Source of the DNA: Patescibacteria group bacterium
GTDB taxonomy: Bacteria; Patescibacteriota; Microgenomatia; UBA1400; MFAQ01
Assembly (NCBI GenBank): GCA_018819325.1
Contig: JAHJQJ010000031.1
Coordinates: forward strand, 1-42,158
DNA length: 42,158 nucleotides
Reading direction: 5' to 3'
The notes under the pieces are model-generated. The model was not told the origin of the DNA and ran no database searches. It worked only from the letters and a program-made list of their open reading frames with translations. Positions 1 through 7,932 of this stretch are shown here, in pieces (the stretch's first letter is position 1; the number at the start of each line of letters is the position of its first letter). Position numbers and translations under genes: made by a program.

Positions 1-150
1 AATCGTTCATGGTTATGTTCATATATGACTACTGTAACGGTTCGCGTCTTGTTTGTGGAGAGTTCTTAGCTTAACTTAAGAATCATTTTTCGATTAGGTA
101 TCGATTCTGGTTCAGTATCATTTTGGATTAGGTGAGACTCACGTGGGAGG

Positions 151-1377
151 ATGGATGGTGGTTGTGTTAAAATGGTGAACACGAGATACCCGTTTTTAGC
201 GGGGTTTATGGAAAATAAATTTTTGGAGTTTTTTAACTACTGGATAACTGATTTTTGGAGGTTCGTTGGTAGTTTTTTTGTACATATTTTTAAGTGTTAT
301 GTATTGGTGTGTTTTTCTAAATTTGAACAGTTTAAATCTTTGGCGGTGGTGAAGATGTATCAGCAAAGGGGTAAGTATGCTCAGGCTTTTGTTCATGGTG
401 GTTTGGCTTTGGTGATGTCTTTGGGGGTAGCCTTGGGACCGTCGTTGGTGGTAGGGGAGGCTGAGGCACAAAGTATGATATCTAGCGGGGTTGGTGGAGC
501 TGTGATAATTGGTGGTGAGCAGGAAGAAGTTGAGGAGAGTAAGGTTTTGGGGACGATGACTGATTCTGTTTACTTGCAACCTTTGACAGAGGTTTCTGAT
601 AAGCCTAGGGCGGAGAAGATTGAGTATGAGGTGCAGTCGGGGGATACTTTGTCTGTGTTGGCTGAGAAGTTTGGGGTAAGTGTGGACACGATTAGATGGG
701 CTAACCCTGAGAAGATTAAGTCTGTAAAAACGGTTTTGAAGGCGGGTGATACGTTGGTAATTCCGCCAGTGACTGGGGTGGTTCATAAGGTTAAAAGTGG
801 AGAAACGGTTTATTCTATTGCCAAAAAATATGACATTTCGGCGCAAGGAATTGTGGATTTTCCGTTTAATGATTTTACCAATGATGAAACTTTTGCTTTG
901 GCGGTTGGTCAAGTTTTAGTTGTACCTGATGGAGTAATGCCAGATGTTCAGCCTTGGTCACCTACGTCTAGTCTGGCTAGGGTGTTGACGCCTGACGCTG
1001 GGTCGGTGTCGGCTACTGGGTCGTGGATTTGGCCTGCGTCTGGGAAAATTACTCAAAGATTTTTGGCGTGGCATAAAGGAATTGATATTGCTAATAAATC
1101 TGGTGGGGCTATTTTGGCGGCGGATAGTGGCAAGGTGGTAATGGCTGGTTGGTTGGACAATGCGGGTTATGGAAACAGGGTGATGGTGGATCATGGTAAT
1201 GGCTATCAGACTTTGTATGCTCATTTGTCTAAAATTAGCGTGAAAGTGGGGCAGAATGTGAAGCGTGGGGACGTATTGGGGGTGATGGGTTCGACGGGTA
1301 GGTCTACTGGAATTCATTTGCATTTTGAGATAAGGACGGCTGGGGGGAATGTTAATCCGCTGAATTACTTGAAGTGA
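151..1377 (+). CDS. LysM-M23 family peptidoglycan endopeptidase
   Basis: Cell-envelope hydrolase expected to cut peptidoglycan peptide cross-links. Two LysM repeats (about residues 157-205, with QSGDTLSVLAEKFGV, and 212-259, with KSGETVYSIAKKYDI) precede a C-terminal lysostaphin-type M23 domain (about 290-408). The zinc ligands are visible as H308 and D312 in HKGID and H389/H391 in HLHFE. A hydrophobic stretch near residues 84-105 could be a signal anchor. It is preceded by an odd aromatic-rich leader of about 65 residues. The start is uncertain: ATG codons at 172 and 355 are alternatives, and the GGGAGG before 151 sits too close to that ATG. The stop overlaps the GTG start of the next gene, suggesting coupled translation. 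Confidence 0.9.
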   Translation: MDGGCVKMVNTRYPFLAGFMENKFLEFFNYWITDFWRFVGSFFVHIFKCYVLVCFSKFEQFKSLAVVKMYQQRGKYAQAFVHGGLALVMSLGVALGPSLVVGEAEAQSMISSGVGGAVIIGGEQEEVEESKVLGTMTDSVYLQPLTEVSDKPRAEKIEYEVQSGDTLSVLAEKFGVSVDTIRWANPEKIKSVKTVLKAGDTLVIPPVTGVVHKVKSGETVYSIAKKYDISAQGIVDFPFNDFTNDETFALAVGQVLVVPDGVMPDVQPWSPTSSLARVLTPDAGSVSATGSWIWPASGKITQRFLAWHKGIDIANKSGGAILAADSGKVVMAGWLDNAGYGNRVMVDHGNGYQTLYAHLSKISVKVGQNVKRGDVLGVMGSTGRSTGIHLHFEIRTAGGNVNPLNYLK

Positions 1378-2813
1378 GGAAACATAAAGGGAAACTGATT
1401 TTTTTGGCTGTTTTGGTGGTTTTTTCTTACTTTAATTGCTTAAACAATGAGTTTGTGAGTGATGATATTTTTGCGATTGTGAATAACCCTAATTTGGGAG
1501 ATTTTGGCCAGGTTTTGGCTAATCCGTTTTATTTTTTGCGACCGTTGGAGTACTTTATAGTTTTTAGTTTGTTTGGTAAAAGTGCTTTTTATTTTAGGTT
1601 GATTAGTGTGGTGTTTCATGTTATGACTGTGTGGGGAGTGTATGCGTTAGGAGGTCTATTGGTTAGTTCGTGGGTGGGGTTGACGGCGGCGGCGTTGTTT
1701 GCGGTGCATCCATTGGGGGTCGAAGCGGTGAGCTGGATCTCGGCTGGTGGATACGTGCAGATGACGGCTTTTGCTATTTGGAGTTTGGTGTTTTATTTGT
1801 TGGTTATTCTTAACAAAGGTGAGACCTTTGTTAAATATTATGTTTGGAGTGTGGTGTTGTTGCTTTTGGCGTTGTTTAGTATGGAACGGGCGGTGGTGAT
1901 AGTGGGATTGATGGGTTTATTAAGTTTTTGTTTAGGAAATTTAAAAAAATCGTGGAAGTATTTGTTGGTACCGGTGGTTTTGAGCTTGGTTTGGGTTATG
2001 GTGAGTGTTTTGGGTGTAGGAGTAAGGACGGAAAGTTTACAAGTAAATTATTATAATGATCCTGGTAAGATAAATTTTTTAATGCAGTTGCCGATAGCAA
2101 TTTCAGAGTACTTGAAACTGTTTGTATGGCCGGTGGGGTTGACTTTGTATCATTCGGATTTGGCTTTTGATGCTTGGCAGTTTGGTTTTAGGGTGGTAGT
2201 GTTGTTGGGGTTTTTGGGCAGTATTGTTTGGACTTTTATTAAAAATAAACAAGTATTTTTTTGGTTGGCTTGGTTTTTAGTTTGTTTGTCACCTACGTTA
2301 TTGCCTTTTGGACTGTCGTGGATTGTGGCAGAAAGGTATGTGTACATGGCGATGATTGGTTTGTGTGTGGTGGTGGCCATGGGGGTGGAATGGATCCTGA
2401 AACAAGTTCAGGATGACGGAGGAAGAGACATGGTAAATTTTGTGTTGGTTTTGTTGGTGGGAAGTTTGATGTTTAGAACGATTTTGAGAAACAACGACTG
2501 GCGGACAGCGGATAGTTTATGGTTTTCGGCAGAGAGATATTCAACTTTGAGCCCGCAGAACCATAATAATTTAGGGGATGCTTATGGTAAGCGGGGGATG
2601 TTGGAGTTGTCACGCGATCATTTTTTGCGGGCAATTGAGCTTAATCCTAGATATGCAGATGCGATGCATAATTTGGGGAGTGCGTATTTGCAGATGGGGG
2701 AGATTGAAAAAGCCAGAGAAAGTTTTTTAAGGGCACTGGAGAATAATCCTAATTTGTGGCAGTCGAAGAGAGCCTTGGAATCGATTGAGGAGTGGGAGAA
2801 ACAAAACCCTTGA
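1374..2813 (+). CDS. GT-C type membrane glycosyltransferase with C-terminal TPRs (TMTC-like)
   Basis: Multi-pass membrane protein resembling the PMT/TMTC group, which moves sugars from lipid carriers on the outer face of the membrane. An acidic pair D30-D31 (VSDDIF) lies in the first extracytoplasmic loop after TM1, the usual GT-C catalytic position. About ten hydrophobic segments follow, then two TPR units near residues 395-470 (NNLGDAYGKRG and MHNLGSAYLQMGE). It starts with GTG inside the stop of the M23 gene. Two palindromic repeats are read in frame: 1810-1834, giving NKGETFVK, and about 2393-2418, giving LKQVQDDGG. The acceptor cannot be told from sequence. The 3' end converges on the GT2 gene of the other strand. 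Confidence 0.82.
   Translation: MRKHKGKLIFLAVLVVFSYFNCLNNEFVSDDIFAIVNNPNLGDFGQVLANPFYFLRPLEYFIVFSLFGKSAFYFRLISVVFHVMTVWGVYALGGLLVSSWVGLTAAALFAVHPLGVEAVSWISAGGYVQMTAFAIWSLVFYLLVILNKGETFVKYYVWSVVLLLLALFSMERAVVIVGLMGLLSFCLGNLKKSWKYLLVPVVLSLVWVMVSVLGVGVRTESLQVNYYNDPGKINFLMQLPIAISEYLKLFVWPVGLTLYHSDLAFDAWQFGFRVVVLLGFLGSIVWTFIKNKQVFFWLAWFLVCLSPTLLPFGLSWIVAERYVYMAMIGLCVVVAMGVEWILKQVQDDGGRDMVNFVLVLLVGSLMFRTILRNNDWRTADSLWFSAERYSTLSPQNHNNLGDAYGKRGMLELSRDHFLRAIELNPRYADAMHNLGSAYLQMGEIEKARESFLRALENNPNLWQSKRALESIEEWEKQNP
1810..1834. repeat. REP2 palindrome, copy 1 (in frame)
   Basis: Perfect hairpin with 11-bp stem TTAACAAAGGT and loop GAG, read in frame inside the TMTC-like gene. The same family flanks RAYT2. 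Confidence 0.9.
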
Positions 2814-3643
2814 GGAAGTAGAGGCCATAGGTGAGGTGAGTGAGGAGGATGGTAGGAACTAGGAGGAAAGAGTGGTGGTAAAGGCCAGTTAGGATGAGGA
2901 GGGGTAAGTAAATGGGCCAGACTATGGGGAGAGTGATGAGTAAAAATGAGGGGAGCGAAGTATCCTGGTTTAAGGGAGGTTTTGGGGAGGATGCGGGCGA
3001 AAAGTCCGCGGTGAAAGCCGAAACGGGAGATTTGTTTTAAGTGAGGAATGAAGATTGGTCGGCGGTGGTGGAAGACTTGGATGCTGGGGTGGTAGAGGAT
3101 TTTTTTGTGTAGTTTATAGACAAGGTCGTGGCAGAGTTTGGTGTCTTCACCCGGCCAGAATGAGGTGTTAAAGCCCTTTACTTTATTGAAGTCTGATTTC
3201 TTGACGATTAGATTGGATGATGGAAAATCGGTAACGAAGCGGGGGGGTGAGATTTTGTTGCGATAAGTACCGGCGCCACCTGCGCCAAGCCAGGATGACC
3301 AAACTAAACCTGAGGTTTTTTGGTAAAGATTGTCTTGGGGAGGGGTAAGATTGGGGCCGCAGACGGCACTAATGTGGGCGGGTTTTAGGTGTTTTGTGGC
3401 ATTTTTGAGCCAGTCTGAGTGAGGATAAGCGTCTGAATCGATAAAGGCTAGATATTTACCTTTTGCTTTTTTGGTGGCGTAGTTGCGTTTGTTGGCGGGG
3501 TCACCAGGGCAGATTTTGTCGGTGATGATGATGGTTTCAAAATTTTGGTGAGATTGATTTTTTATGGCAGGCAGAAGTTCTGGACAAAGATCTTTTTTAG
3601 TTTTGCAGGGGATGATGATGGAGAAAGGTGGTAAGGATTGCAT
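2618..3643 (-). CDS. GT2 glycosyltransferase with an apparent C-terminal frameshift
   Basis: Family 2 glycosyltransferase: N-terminal FSIIIPCKTKK, the DxD-like motif IDSDAYPHSDW and a late GEDTKLCHDLV acid motif. The open frame loses sense after LKPGYFAPL and becomes a run of His, Pro and Ser. Skipping one base in the T-run (A-run on +) at 2941-2950 restores two convincing membrane helices (LITLPIVWPIYLPLLILTGL, then SFLLVPTILLTHLTYGLYFL) and a stop at 2749-2751. The working protein therefore probably ends at 2749, and the 3' 130 bases of the listed frame are spurious. A sequencing or assembly error, a real mutation or slippage could explain it. The start ATG lies 6 nt after a TAAAAT box. Confidence 0.75.
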   Translation of the reverse strand: MQSLPPFSIIIPCKTKKDLCPELLPAIKNQSHQNFETIIITDKICPGDPANKRNYATKKAKGKYLAFIDSDAYPHSDWLKNATKHLKPAHISAVCGPNLTPPQDNLYQKTSGLVWSSWLGAGGAGTYRNKISPPRFVTDFPSSNLIVKKSDFNKVKGFNTSFWPGEDTKLCHDLVYKLHKKILYHPSIQVFHHRRPIFIPHLKQISRFGFHRGLFARILPKTSLKPGYFAPLIFTHHSPHSLAHLLTPPHPNWPLPPLFPPSSYHPPHSPHLWPLLPQGFCFSHSSIDSKALFDCHKLGLFSSALKKLSLAFSISPICKYALPKLCIASAYLGLSSIARKK

Positions 3644-3649
3644 AATGGT

Positions 3650-3655
3650 ATTTTA
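3650..3655 (-). promoter_or_regulatory. -10 box for a leaderless start at 3643
   Basis: TAAAAT on the minus strand, 6 nt before the ATG of the GT2 gene. Transcription would then begin at or next to the start codon. Confidence 0.55.
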
Positions 3656-3671
3656 ACTTAATTTTGATGGT

Positions 3672-3690
3672 GTGCACCTCCAAGGTGCAC
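3672..3690. repeat. REP1 palindrome, left of RAYT1
   Basis: Stem GTGCACCT, loop CCA, 19 nt in all. It sits 26 nt before the RAYT1 start and is identical to the copy just after the RAYT1 stop. Confidence 0.93.
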
Positions 3691-3716
3691 GGCCTTTGTG
3701 GTAAGATGGTGATAAT

Positions 3717-4388
3717 ATGCCAGGAAGGAAAGAGCTGTTGGTAACGGGTGAGTATTATCATGTTTTTAATAAAGGTATAGACCAGAGGAGTACGTTTGAT
3801 GATAAAAGTGACTATAAAAGAATGGTTGAGACGCTTGGATTTTATCGGTTTATGGAGCCTGGCATTAGATTGTCGAGATATTTTGAATATGAGGAGAAAA
3901 TGAAGAATGAATATCTTGAGAATTTGGAATCTGAGGATTTATTGGTTGATGTACTGGTTTATGAACTGATGCCGAACCATTTTCATTTAATTATTAGACA
4001 ATTGGTGGATGGAGGATTATCTTTGTATATGAGTCGGGCAATAAATAGCTATACTCGTTATTTTAATGTTCGTCATGAGAGGAAGGGAGGACTGTTTACT
4101 GGAAATTTTAAGGCGGTAAGGATTGGGTCTGCTGAACAGATGAAGCATGTTTCAAGGTATGTGCATTTAAATTTGTATACAGCAAAAATTGTGAATAATT
4201 TTCGTGCGTTAGCTGGTTACGAATGGTCGTCATTGCCAGAGTACCTGGGTAAAAAAGATGGTTTGTGTAATAAAGAAATGATTTTGGGGTTGTTTGGTGA
4301 TAATGTTGAGAGATATTGGAAGTTTATAAAAGATGGGTCTGATTATCAGAGGAGGTTGAGTGAGATTAAAAAATTGATGTTGGAGTAA
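3717..4388 (+). CDS. REP-associated tyrosine transposase, RAYT1 (Y1/IS200-like)
   Basis: Single-strand DNA transposase of the Y1 HUH family, RAYT branch (IPR002686-type fold). The metal-binding HUH motif is H88-F-H90 in LMPNHFHLII. The catalytic-tyrosine helix is INSYTRYFNVRHERKGG followed by LFTGNFKA, matching the RAYT pattern Y-x-x-Y-x-N...G-x-L-F-x-x-x-(F/Y)-K. The N-terminus YYHVFNKGIDQRS is also typical. At 223 residues it has normal family length. Identical REP1 hairpins bound it at 3672 and 4392, so gene plus hairpins look like one mobile unit. A weak TAAGAT lies 9 nt before the ATG. The product probably nicks and moves REP1 copies, two more of which lie at 22164 and 24160. Confidence 0.92.
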   Translation: MPGRKELLVTGEYYHVFNKGIDQRSTFDDKSDYKRMVETLGFYRFMEPGIRLSRYFEYEEKMKNEYLENLESEDLLVDVLVYELMPNHFHLIIRQLVDGGLSLYMSRAINSYTRYFNVRHERKGGLFTGNFKAVRIGSAEQMKHVSRYVHLNLYTAKIVNNFRALAGYEWSSLPEYLGKKDGLCNKEMILGLFGDNVERYWKFIKDGSDYQRRLSEIKKLMLE

Positions 4389-4391
4389 GTG

Positions 4392-4410
4392 TGCACCTCC
4401 AAGGTGCACG
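4392..4410. repeat. REP1 palindrome, right of RAYT1
   Basis: Second identical 19-nt hairpin (stem GTGCACCT, loop CCA), beginning 3 nt after the RAYT1 stop. Confidence 0.93.
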
Positions 4411-4411
4411 T

Positions 4412-5149
4412 TTAAGAGTAGTAGTGGAGGATGCGGAGGCGGTAGAAGACGGCGGCGGTTTCCCAAAGCATTTGGTATATGGTTTTTAGGGTGGCGGCGG
4501 AGGTTAAGTTGCCTGATTGGAAGTTTAGTTTAATAGGGGCTTCATATATTCGTTTGAAACCTAAGTGATTGGCTACTGCTAAAAGTTCGATGTCGAAGGC
4601 GTAGTGTTTGACGACTAAACGGGGCAGGACCTTTTTTAGAACTTTGGCTCGGAAAAGTTTGATGCCTGCTTGGGTATCGGTAAGTTTGATGCCAAATAAG
4701 AGCTTGACTAAACGATGGTAGCCCCAGCTTAAGACTCGGCGATTAAAAGGATAGTTTATTTGGGAGGCCAAATGGCGTTTGGAGCCGACGATGATGTCTG
4801 CTTTGTACCATTCTAGATGTGCAAGAAGCATGGAAAGTCCGGCGGGGTCTATTTCTCTACCAGCGTCGATGAAGGCTATTAAGTCGCCTTTGGCCTTGGT
4901 GAAACCAAAACGGACGGCGTGGCCTTTGCCTTGGTTTTTTTTAAGTAGGTAGGTTTTGACGTTTGGCTTGTCCTGGGCGAAGGTTTTGGCTTTTTGATAG
5001 GTGGAATCAACGGCGCCGTCTACTATTATTATCATCTCGAATGGTTGGTTGGATTTGCCAAGAACTTGATAGATGTGTTTTAAGTCACCGGTGATGGTTC
5101 TTGCTTGTTTGTGGGCAGGAATGATGACTGATAAAAGTGTTGGTTTCAT
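4412..5149 (-). CDS. GT2 polyprenyl-phosphate sugar transferase (DPM1/ALG5-like)
   Basis: Family 2 glycosyltransferase of the dolichyl-phosphate mannose/glucose synthase type, which loads a sugar from a nucleotide donor onto polyprenyl phosphate. Motifs: LSVIIPAHKQARTI, IIIVDGAVDST, the conserved NQGKGHAVRFG, AFIDAGREIDPAG in the DxD position (here D-A-G) and TDTQAGIKLFRA, which is strong for ALG5-like enzymes. It has no C-terminal membrane domain, so it is probably peripheral. The ATG at 5149 is chosen; an upstream TTG at 5155 would add two residues. Product could feed the GT-C enzymes of this window. The start is divergent from the next GT2, with 13 bp between the two start codons. Confidence 0.88.
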   Translation of the reverse strand: MKPTLLSVIIPAHKQARTITGDLKHIYQVLGKSNQPFEMIIIVDGAVDSTYQKAKTFAQDKPNVKTYLLKKNQGKGHAVRFGFTKAKGDLIAFIDAGREIDPAGLSMLLAHLEWYKADIIVGSKRHLASQINYPFNRRVLSWGYHRLVKLLFGIKLTDTQAGIKLFRAKVLKKVLPRLVVKHYAFDIELLAVANHLGFKRIYEAPIKLNFQSGNLTSAATLKTIYQMLWETAAVFYRLRILHYYS

Positions 5150-5150
5150 A

Positions 5151-5156
5151 TACAAT
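5151..5156 (+). promoter_or_regulatory. -10 box for a leaderless start at 5163
   Basis: TACAAT, 6 nt before the ATG at 5163. It lies in the 13-bp gap between two divergent genes, which leaves no room for a leader. Confidence 0.55.
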
Positions 5157-5162
5157 CTGACT

Positions 5163-6176
5163 ATGAAGTCTGTGAGTGTGATTATAGCGACATTTAATGC
5201 GGGAAGTGTGTTTGAAGAGTATCTGAAGAGTATTAAGAGTCAGGATTATGACCATAAAAAAATTGAGATTATTGTGGCGGATGGTGGATCGACGGATGGA
5301 ACTGTTGAGTTGGCCAAAAAATATGGTTGCAGGGTGATTATGGAAAAAACTGGTAGTCCGGAAGGAGCCAAGGCGGTAGCCTTGAAAAAGGCTAAAAACG
5401 AGTTAATATTGATAGGAGATAGTGATAATATCTGGCCTAGTAAGACTTGGCTTAAGAAAATGATAGAGAAAGATTCTGGACAAGCCAGAATGACGAAGGA
5501 GATACTGGCGGTTTATCCTTGGAGATATACGTATAGAAAAAAAGATAGTTTGATGAATCGGTATTTTGCTTTGTTGGGGGCCAATGACCCGGTGGTGTGG
5601 TTTTTGGGTAAAACAGATAGGCAGAGTTATTTATCTGATAAGTGGGGTCTGGGGGGCAAGCTAATTAAAGAAACAAAAAAATATTTTGTGGTGGAGTATA
5701 GCCAAGATAACTTGCCAACCGTGGGGGCTAATGGGTTTTTAATAAGGCGAAAAGATTTGTTAAAGGCCAAGGTGGGTGAGAAAGATTATTTTCATATAGA
5801 TGTAATTTTAGATTTAGTTAAGAAAAAACCTAGGAAATTTGTGGTTTTGAAGACTGACATTGTTCACAAGACCGGTGAGGACTTGGTAAGTTTTTTGAGG
5901 AAGCGTAGCAGGTACATGAGAGAGTTATATTTGCGGGATAGCTCTAGACGGAGGTATTTTATTTATAAACTTGGTAGGGATGAAGTTAAGACTTTGTGGT
6001 TCTCTCTATATGCTTTGAGTGTGGTGTTGCCATTGATAGACGCTATTAAAGGATATGTTAAAAAAAGAGATTTGGCCTGGTTTATGCACCCGGTGATGTG
6101 TTTTTGTATTTTTTGGGTGTATTTTTTAGTTGTGTTAAGGCACTTGTGGGAAGTTAAGATAAGAAATATATTATGA
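5163..6176 (+). CDS. GT2 glycosyltransferase, membrane-associated
   Basis: Family 2 glycosyltransferase: SVSVIIATFNAGSVFEEY, VADGGSTDGTVELA and GDSDNIWPSKTW in the DxD position. The C-terminus has two hydrophobic segments (LWFSLYALSVVLPLIDAI and WFMHPVMCFCIFWVYFLVVL), so it is probably bound to the inner face of the membrane. The start at 5163 is supported by the TACAAT box 6 nt upstream; an upstream in-frame ATG at 5073 would run through the divergent gene. A palindromic repeat (5471-5496) is read in frame as DSGQARMTKE just before the acceptor-side region, and the same peptide occurs in the nuclease gene near 40840. It overlaps the next gene by 4 nt (ATGA). Donor and acceptor are unknown. 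Confidence 0.87.
   Translation: MKSVSVIIATFNAGSVFEEYLKSIKSQDYDHKKIEIIVADGGSTDGTVELAKKYGCRVIMEKTGSPEGAKAVALKKAKNELILIGDSDNIWPSKTWLKKMIEKDSGQARMTKEILAVYPWRYTYRKKDSLMNRYFALLGANDPVVWFLGKTDRQSYLSDKWGLGGKLIKETKKYFVVEYSQDNLPTVGANGFLIRRKDLLKAKVGEKDYFHIDVILDLVKKKPRKFVVLKTDIVHKTGEDLVSFLRKRSRYMRELYLRDSSRRRYFIYKLGRDEVKTLWFSLYALSVVLPLIDAIKGYVKKRDLAWFMHPVMCFCIFWVYFLVVLRHLWEVKIRNIL
5471..5496. repeat. TCATTCTGG-type palindrome, in frame in GT2
   Basis: Partial copy of a repeat whose longer copies lie at 29825, 29967 and 40832. It carries the arm TCTGGACAAGCCAGA followed by ATGACG. Confidence 0.75.
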
Positions 6177-6943
6177 AACCTAAATTATCGGTAGTTATCT
6201 GTACCAAGGGGAGAGATGAGACTTTAAAAGAAACCCTGGAGAGTTTAAAGAAACAGTCGTTTAAAAACTGGGAGTTGGTGGTGGTTAGGGAGACGCCTTT
6301 GTCTAAGGCTAGGGACTTGGGCTGGCGACGGAGTAAGGGAGAGATTGTGGCTTGGATTGATGATGATGTGGTTTTAGATAAAGACTGGGCTAAAAATTTA
6401 GTTAAGATTTTTGATGAGAATAAAGATGTGGGTGGGGTGAGTGGACCAACGATTGTGCCGGCTGACTTACTTAAAAACAGAATGGTGTTTTGGTGGTATG
6501 GAGCTAAGGGGTGGAAGAAGCCTTTGGCTTGGATTTGGAAACAGACAATGCTTAATGGTAAACCGTTTGCGGTTGGGAGAATTTGGAAGATTGGTTGGTG
6601 GTCGCCAGGGTCTAATTTTAAGGAGTGTTTGAAACTTAAGGGACTGCAAGAAGTTGACTATTTAGAGGCTTGCAACATGAGTTTAAGGAGGAGTTTGGTA
6701 AAAAAAGTGGGTGGGTTTGATTTAGGGTATGAAGGCACCAGTGAGTGGTGCGAGGTAGATTTAGCCATGAGAGTTGCTCGTTTAGGTCAAAATAAAGTGA
6801 ACGATCGTTCATGTAAGTTGGTGTGGAGCAGAGAGGTTAAATTAAAACACATGGTGAGTCGGGCGGGGGTGTATGTTGACAGACGACGATTGAAGGAGAG
6901 ATTTAAAAATTATTTTAGGTTTTATAGGAGGCATATTTTATGA
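6173..6943 (+). CDS. GT2 glycosyltransferase
   Basis: Soluble-looking 256-residue family 2 enzyme: KLSVVICTKGRDETLKETLE, AWIDDDVVLDKDWA (DDD as the metal motif) and LEACNMSLRRSLVKKVGGFD, followed by GTSEWCEVDLAMRV, where E/D acts as the usual base. It starts within the stop of the previous gene (ATGA) and ends in an ATGA overlap with the next, so three GT2 genes form one translationally coupled operon. Probably adds one sugar of a surface glycan; the specificity is not visible. Confidence 0.87.
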   Translation: MKPKLSVVICTKGRDETLKETLESLKKQSFKNWELVVVRETPLSKARDLGWRRSKGEIVAWIDDDVVLDKDWAKNLVKIFDENKDVGGVSGPTIVPADLLKNRMVFWWYGAKGWKKPLAWIWKQTMLNGKPFAVGRIWKIGWWSPGSNFKECLKLKGLQEVDYLEACNMSLRRSLVKKVGGFDLGYEGTSEWCEVDLAMRVARLGQNKVNDRSCKLVWSREVKLKHMVSRAGVYVDRRRLKERFKNYFRFYRRHIL

Positions 6944-7917
6944 AAGTTTCAGTGGTGATTGCCAACAAGGATGGGGAAAGGTTTTTGAAGCGGTGTTTGG
7001 ATTCGATTTTGGTGGAGAAGGGGGATTATGAGGTGATTGTGGTGGATGACCCCGCACCACGTGGGGTGCAGGGCAAGCGGACCAATAGAGTAAGAAGAAT
7101 TGGGTTGCCGAGGAATGTGGGGGCGGCAGAGGCGAGGAATATTGGAGTTAAGAATTCAACAGGAGAGTATATTATGTTTTTGGATGTGGATACTAAGATT
7201 CAACCTGGTTGGTATAAGGAAGTTTTGAGTTTTTTTAAGAGAAATAAGAAAACCGGGGCGGCGCAGGTAAAGATTTTGAGGTTACGAACCTCAAACTTTG
7301 ACTCGGCTGGGGAGTTCATGGGGCCGTTTGGGTTTTTGATTGAACGGGCGAGGATGAGTGAGGATAAAGGCCAGTTTGACCAGGAAGATAAGATTTTTTC
7401 TGGTAAATCGGCGGGGATGATTATTAGGCGAGAGGTGTTTGAAAAATTAAACGGGTTTGATAGAGATTACTGGATTTTTTTAGAGGATACCGATTTATTT
7501 TGGAGAACTTGGTTGTTGGGTTGGGAAGTTAGATTTTGCCCAAAAATTGTGGTTGAACATGCGTACTTAACCAAAGAAAAACCAATGAAGTTTTATGTTG
7601 AGAATAAGGTGTTTTATAGAGGAGCAAGAAATACAATTATGAACTTGGTTAAAAATATAGAGGCTAAAAGATGGTGGGTGGTGTTAGTAAATGTGTTATG
7701 TTGGTTGGTGTTGGGGGTGGTGCTTTGTTTAAAGGGAGATTTTCAGCGTGGATGGGCAATGTTTGCTGGGGTGGGATGGAATATAATTAACTTGCCCAAG
7801 ACGTTAAAAAAAAGAATGGTGTGTGGTAATAAGTTGCCTGATGAAGTTATGGCAAAGCGGAGTTTAGGTTATTATTTAGGTAAGGCGAAAGCTTATGTTA
7901 CGGGAAAACCATTTTGA
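6940..7917 (+). CDS. GT2 glycosyltransferase, rhamnosyltransferase-like
   Basis: Family 2 enzyme with SVVIANKDGERFLKRCLDS, RNVGAAEARNIGVK, MFLDVDTKIQPGW (DVD) and FLEDTDLFWRTWLLG (the ED base motif of rhamnosyltransferase-like GT2s). One hydrophobic segment lies near residue 250. A clear AGGAGG Shine-Dalgarno precedes the ATG by 8 nt. Two palindromes are read in frame: about 7050-7073, encoding DPAPRGVQGK exactly where the family has its DNxSxDGS donor-binding motif, and 7278-7292 (stem GAGGTT, loop ACG), encoding part of LRLRTSN. Replacement of the donor-site loop is unusual and may affect activity. Confidence 0.86.
   Translation: MKVSVVIANKDGERFLKRCLDSILVEKGDYEVIVVDDPAPRGVQGKRTNRVRRIGLPRNVGAAEARNIGVKNSTGEYIMFLDVDTKIQPGWYKEVLSFFKRNKKTGAAQVKILRLRTSNFDSAGEFMGPFGFLIERARMSEDKGQFDQEDKIFSGKSAGMIIRREVFEKLNGFDRDYWIFLEDTDLFWRTWLLGWEVRFCPKIVVEHAYLTKEKPMKFYVENKVFYRGARNTIMNLVKNIEAKRWWVVLVNVLCWLVLGVVLCLKGDFQRGWAMFAGVGWNIINLPKTLKKRMVCGNKLPDEVMAKRSLGYYLGKAKAYVTGKPF
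7050..7073. repeat. CCCCGCACC palindrome, in frame
   Basis: Member of the GCACC...GGTGC family (other copies 8044, 24025 and 30686), read in frame in the GT2 donor-binding loop. Confidence 0.7.
7278..7292. repeat. GGTTACGAACC palindrome, copy 1
   Basis: Stem GAGGTT, loop ACG, in frame in the GT2 gene. A longer relative lies at 8516-8536. Confidence 0.6.
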
Positions 7918-7932
7918 TAAGGCTACAATTTT

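Noticed and set aside
3717..4388. IS200/IS605 insertion sequence with TnpB
   Set aside because: No tnpB or omega-RNA-like region adjoins any of the three genes. The motifs and paired hairpins fit RAYT.
5073..5162. Upstream start of the GT2 gene
   Set aside because: It would run through the divergent GT2. The -10 box at 5151 and the conserved SVSVIIATFN start at 5163 favour the shorter form.
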